Position numbers and translations under genes: made by a program
NCBI GenBank assembly: GCA_004294195.1
Contig: REAQ01000210.1
Coordinates: 1-6,944, forward strand
Source of the DNA: Sphingobacteriales bacterium
GTDB taxonomy: Bacteria > Bacteroidota > Bacteroidia > Chitinophagales > Chitinophagaceae
Reading direction: 5' to 3'
DNA length: 6,944 bases
Notes under the pieces: model-generated
Databases searched by the model: none
The model's input: only the letters and a program-made list of their open reading frames with translations
What the model was told of the DNA's origin: nothing
Shown: positions 5,059 through 6,944 of the stretch, piece by piece
Layout of the letters: each line of letters begins with the position of its first letter
Numbering within the stretch: position 1 is the stretch's first letter

Positions 5059-5692
5059 ATTTGTTGTCTAAAAATAAGACTCCATAAATTAAAACTGCTG
5101 CAAATATGACGAGTATCGTTCCGGATACTCTATTGATGAGCAGGATGTGTCTTGGCGTAAGGCTGTTCCGGATCTTTCCCGCCAGCATCACCTTGGCAAT
5201 ATCGGCCAGCATATTGATGAGCAGGCAAACGGAAAAAATGATGATCCTGTCCCGAAGTCCGTGTAATGCAGAAAAAGCCGTGGCATTGATCAGCCAGAAA
5301 AAGATCACGTTCGGGTTCAGGGTGTTGATGAGAAAACCAGACAATGCAATCTTCGTAAAGTCAGTGGTGCTGAAGGTTTTTACTTCCTCTGTTGCAGCGG
5401 CCCTCAGGTCCACCTTTTTGAAGAAGATATAGAAGATGCCCATGCCACCGAGGAAGGCTGCGCCGAAATAGCCGATGGCCTCCCTGAATTTCAGGACATC
5501 ACTCACCCACTGCGAAAAAAAATTAGAGATGAAAACAAGAAAAATATCGCTGATCCAAACGCCCGCTACAAAGCTGAATCCACCGCGATGCCCATTGTTA
5601 ATGCTTTGCTTGATCACCGTAAAGATGACTGGCCCAACAGACAATGCCAGGATCAGCCCCAAACCCAAACCCTTTAGGATAGCATCTAGCAT
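5057..5692 (-). CDS. LysE/RhtB-family amino-acid exporter
   Basis: A 211-residue inner-membrane protein of the LysE superfamily, secondary exporters of amino acids and related small molecules. It has six hydrophobic segments (approximately 6-26, 39-59, 71-91, 113-135, 148-170, 186-206). The family signature falls in the first helix and following loop: SVGPVIFTVIKQSINNGHRGG (18-38), with the Gly-Pro pair at 20-21. NTLNPNVIFFW (123-133) in the fourth helix is another LysE landmark. Length is normal for the family. The substrate cannot be told from the sequence. The ATG shares its A with the TAA stop of the GH3 gene (TAATG), so the two proteins are translationally coupled. The family relation is firm; a link to GH3 chemistry is inference. 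Confidence 0.92.
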   Translation of the reverse strand: MLDAILKGLGLGLILALSVGPVIFTVIKQSINNGHRGGFSFVAGVWISDIFLVFISNFFSQWVSDVLKFREAIGYFGAAFLGGMGIFYIFFKKVDLRAAATEEVKTFSTTDFTKIALSGFLINTLNPNVIFFWLINATAFSALHGLRDRIIIFSVCLLINMLADIAKVMLAGKIRNSLTPRHILLINRVSGTILVIFAAVLIYGVLFLDNK

Positions 5693-6944
5693 TATACGGT
5701 TTTGTGCTGGCCGATGAAGCGTTGCCAGTCCTCAAGCATTTTACCTTTCAGTACCCTTGGAAATTTGTGTTGACCGCCAACCTTTCCCTTGAATTCCATA
5801 AAATCCATGAAGGTCTTCTCCGGCAGCACATCAAGGAATATTTCTTTCAATGCGCTTTTCCGTTCAACAGCGTAATCATCATTCAGTTCACACAACTTCA
5901 GATCGATTTTTCTCCGCAACTCCTCGGCATTCACCTTATCATCACAAGCCACATACCAATGGTGTGCAAAAAAGCTGCCATAAGGCGTACCCGCTACGGT
6001 ATACTCGGGAATATCCAGATTCATCTCTTCACCCACCAGCTGCACGGCCTTATTCATATTGTCCATGCTCAGGTGCTCACCTACCAGGCTTAAGAAATGC
6101 TTGGTTCTTCCGGTGATGACGATCTCGCAACGCTCCAGGTTCACAAACTTGATGGTGTCCCCGATGAGGTAGCGCCACGCACCTGCTGAGGTGCTGATCA
6201 GTATCGCATATTCCTTACCCTCTTCCACCTCATGGATCATGAGTGCCTCTGCATTGGGCACGAGACTGCCATCTGCGTCAAAATTCTTATCATCAAAAGG
6301 CACAAACTCAAAAAATATATGCTCGTTGGTGACCAGCCGCATGCCCTCGGGATTCGGCCTGTCCTGATAGGCAATGAACCCTTCTGAAGCCAGATAGGTT
6401 TCAATATATACCAACGGATGTCCCAGTAATTTCTCGAAGCCTTTCTTATACGGTTCAAAGGCCACACCGCCGTGTACAAAAAACTTGAGGTTGGGCCAGA
6501 TCTCGTGAATATTCTTCAGCTTGTAGCGCTGGATGACCATCTCCATACACATCTGGATCCATGCCGGTACACCCGTTAAAAATCCGATGTCCCAATTGGG
6601 GGCTTCTTCCACGATCTGCTCCAGCTTCCTGTTCCAGTCTTTCTCCCGAGCAATGGCTTTGCCGGGCTTATAAAACGGCGAAAACCAGAATGGCGATTTC
6701 TTGGCAGTTATGCCAGACAGGTCACCGGCATAATAACCCGGACCTTTCTGCAGATCCGTACTTCCACCCAGCATCAGGAAACCGCGACCTACATTTTTCC
6801 ATTGTATATCCTCATAATTGCGGAGAGAAAGCAGTTGTTTGACCATCACGATGCGGTTTCCGCGCATCAGGTCTTGCGTAACAGGTATATATTTTGACGC
6901 TGCTTCAGAGGTTCCCGAACTCAGTGCAAAGTATTTGATCTTAC
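5692..6944 (-). CDS. GH3 auxin-responsive-promoter family adenylating enzyme, N-terminus outside the window
   Basis: The visible 416 residues are the C-terminal part of a GH3-family protein, a firefly-luciferase-type adenylating enzyme; characterised plant members join amino acids to acyl acids. An ATG at 6867 could be mistaken for the start, but the frame stays open to the edge and the 25 residues before it contain the ATP motif KYFALSSGTSEAASKYIPV (6942-6886), so the gene begins beyond 6944. Counting from the Met at 6867, the second motif is ETYLASEGF (156-164) and the third RYLIGDTIKF (232-241), followed by ITGRTKHFLSLVGEHLS (251-267) and a GGQHKFPR tail (364-371). GH3 proteins have about 500 residues, so roughly 90 are missing. 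The adenylation motifs look intact. Bacterial members have no established substrate. The stop overlaps the LysE start. Confidence 0.93.
   Translation of the reverse strand, partial: KIKYFALSSGTSEAASKYIPVTQDLMRGNRIVMVKQLLSLRNYEDIQWKNVGRGFLMLGGSTDLQKGPGYYAGDLSGITAKKSPFWFSPFYKPGKAIAREKDWNRKLEQIVEEAPNWDIGFLTGVPAWIQMCMEMVIQRYKLKNIHEIWPNLKFFVHGGVAFEPYKKGFEKLLGHPLVYIETYLASEGFIAYQDRPNPEGMRLVTNEHIFFEFVPFDDKNFDADGSLVPNAEALMIHEVEEGKEYAILISTSAGAWRYLIGDTIKFVNLERCEIVITGRTKHFLSLVGEHLSMDNMNKAVQLVGEEMNLDIPEYTVAGTPYGSFFAHHWYVACDDKVNAEELRRKIDLKLCELNDDYAVERKSALKEIFLDVLPEKTFMDFMEFKGKVGGQHKFPRVLKGKMLEDWQRFIGQHKTV

Noticed and set aside
5704..6116. Plus-strand open frames opposite the GH3 gene
   Set aside because: They are antisense to conserved GH3 coding sequence; their histidine- and proline-rich translations show no family features.
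6868..6944. ATG at 6867 as the true start of the GH3 gene
   Set aside because: The same frame continues upstream through the essential ATP-binding SSGTSE motif to the window edge, so the true start is outside.

Overview
The window looks like a piece of a Bacteroidota chromosome, probably in the Chitinophagales/Cytophagales range. This is inferred from protein style (a GH3-type adenylating enzyme, a single-domain NadR-type riboside kinase beside PnuC, a small MtgA), from moderate GC, and from the general lack of Shine-Dalgarno sequences. No rRNA or other taxonomic marker is present, so the assignment is tentative.

Layout. Positions 1-652 (minus) hold the start of a saccharopine dehydrogenase-like oxidoreductase. 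It is cut by the window edge and carries a frameshift with an apparent loss of part of the Rossmann fold. After a 62-bp divergent spacer, three plus-strand genes follow: pnuC (715-1338), a NadR-type nicotinamide riboside kinase (1363-1959), and a family-39/ArnT-like membrane glycosyltransferase (1956-3593) whose start overlaps the kinase stop (ATGA). PnuC and the kinase form a standard NAD-precursor salvage pair: facilitated uptake of nicotinamide riboside, then trapping as NMN. The glycosyltransferase is translationally linked to them but has no obvious functional tie.

On the other side, read right to left on the minus strand, lie a GH3-family acyl-adenylating protein (5692-6944, N-terminus outside the window), a LysE-family exporter joined to it by a TAATG overlap, and a small secreted/membrane protein of unknown function (4498-5046) that starts at TTG behind a strong Shine-Dalgarno. 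A monofunctional peptidoglycan transglycosylase, mtgA (3720-4400, TTG or GTG start), comes last and converges on the glycosyltransferase.

The most unusual signal is not a gene. Every gene junction without translational coupling carries a dyad built from tandem 7-bp words: TAGCTAN at 1325-1352, RCAATTR and its inverse at 3593-3734, and AGGTTGN and its inverse at 4412-4482. The three word families are unrelated in sequence. They share a period of seven, a degenerate base at a fixed position, and an inverted layout able to form a hairpin directly after, or overlapping, stop codons. Two of the three place stop codons in all frames, and three genes (pnuC, the glycosyltransferase, mtgA) take their TAG stop from the repeat or its first base pairs. 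The heptamer format recalls the short tandemly repeated repetitive sequences described in heterocystous cyanobacteria, but this gene content is not cyanobacterial.
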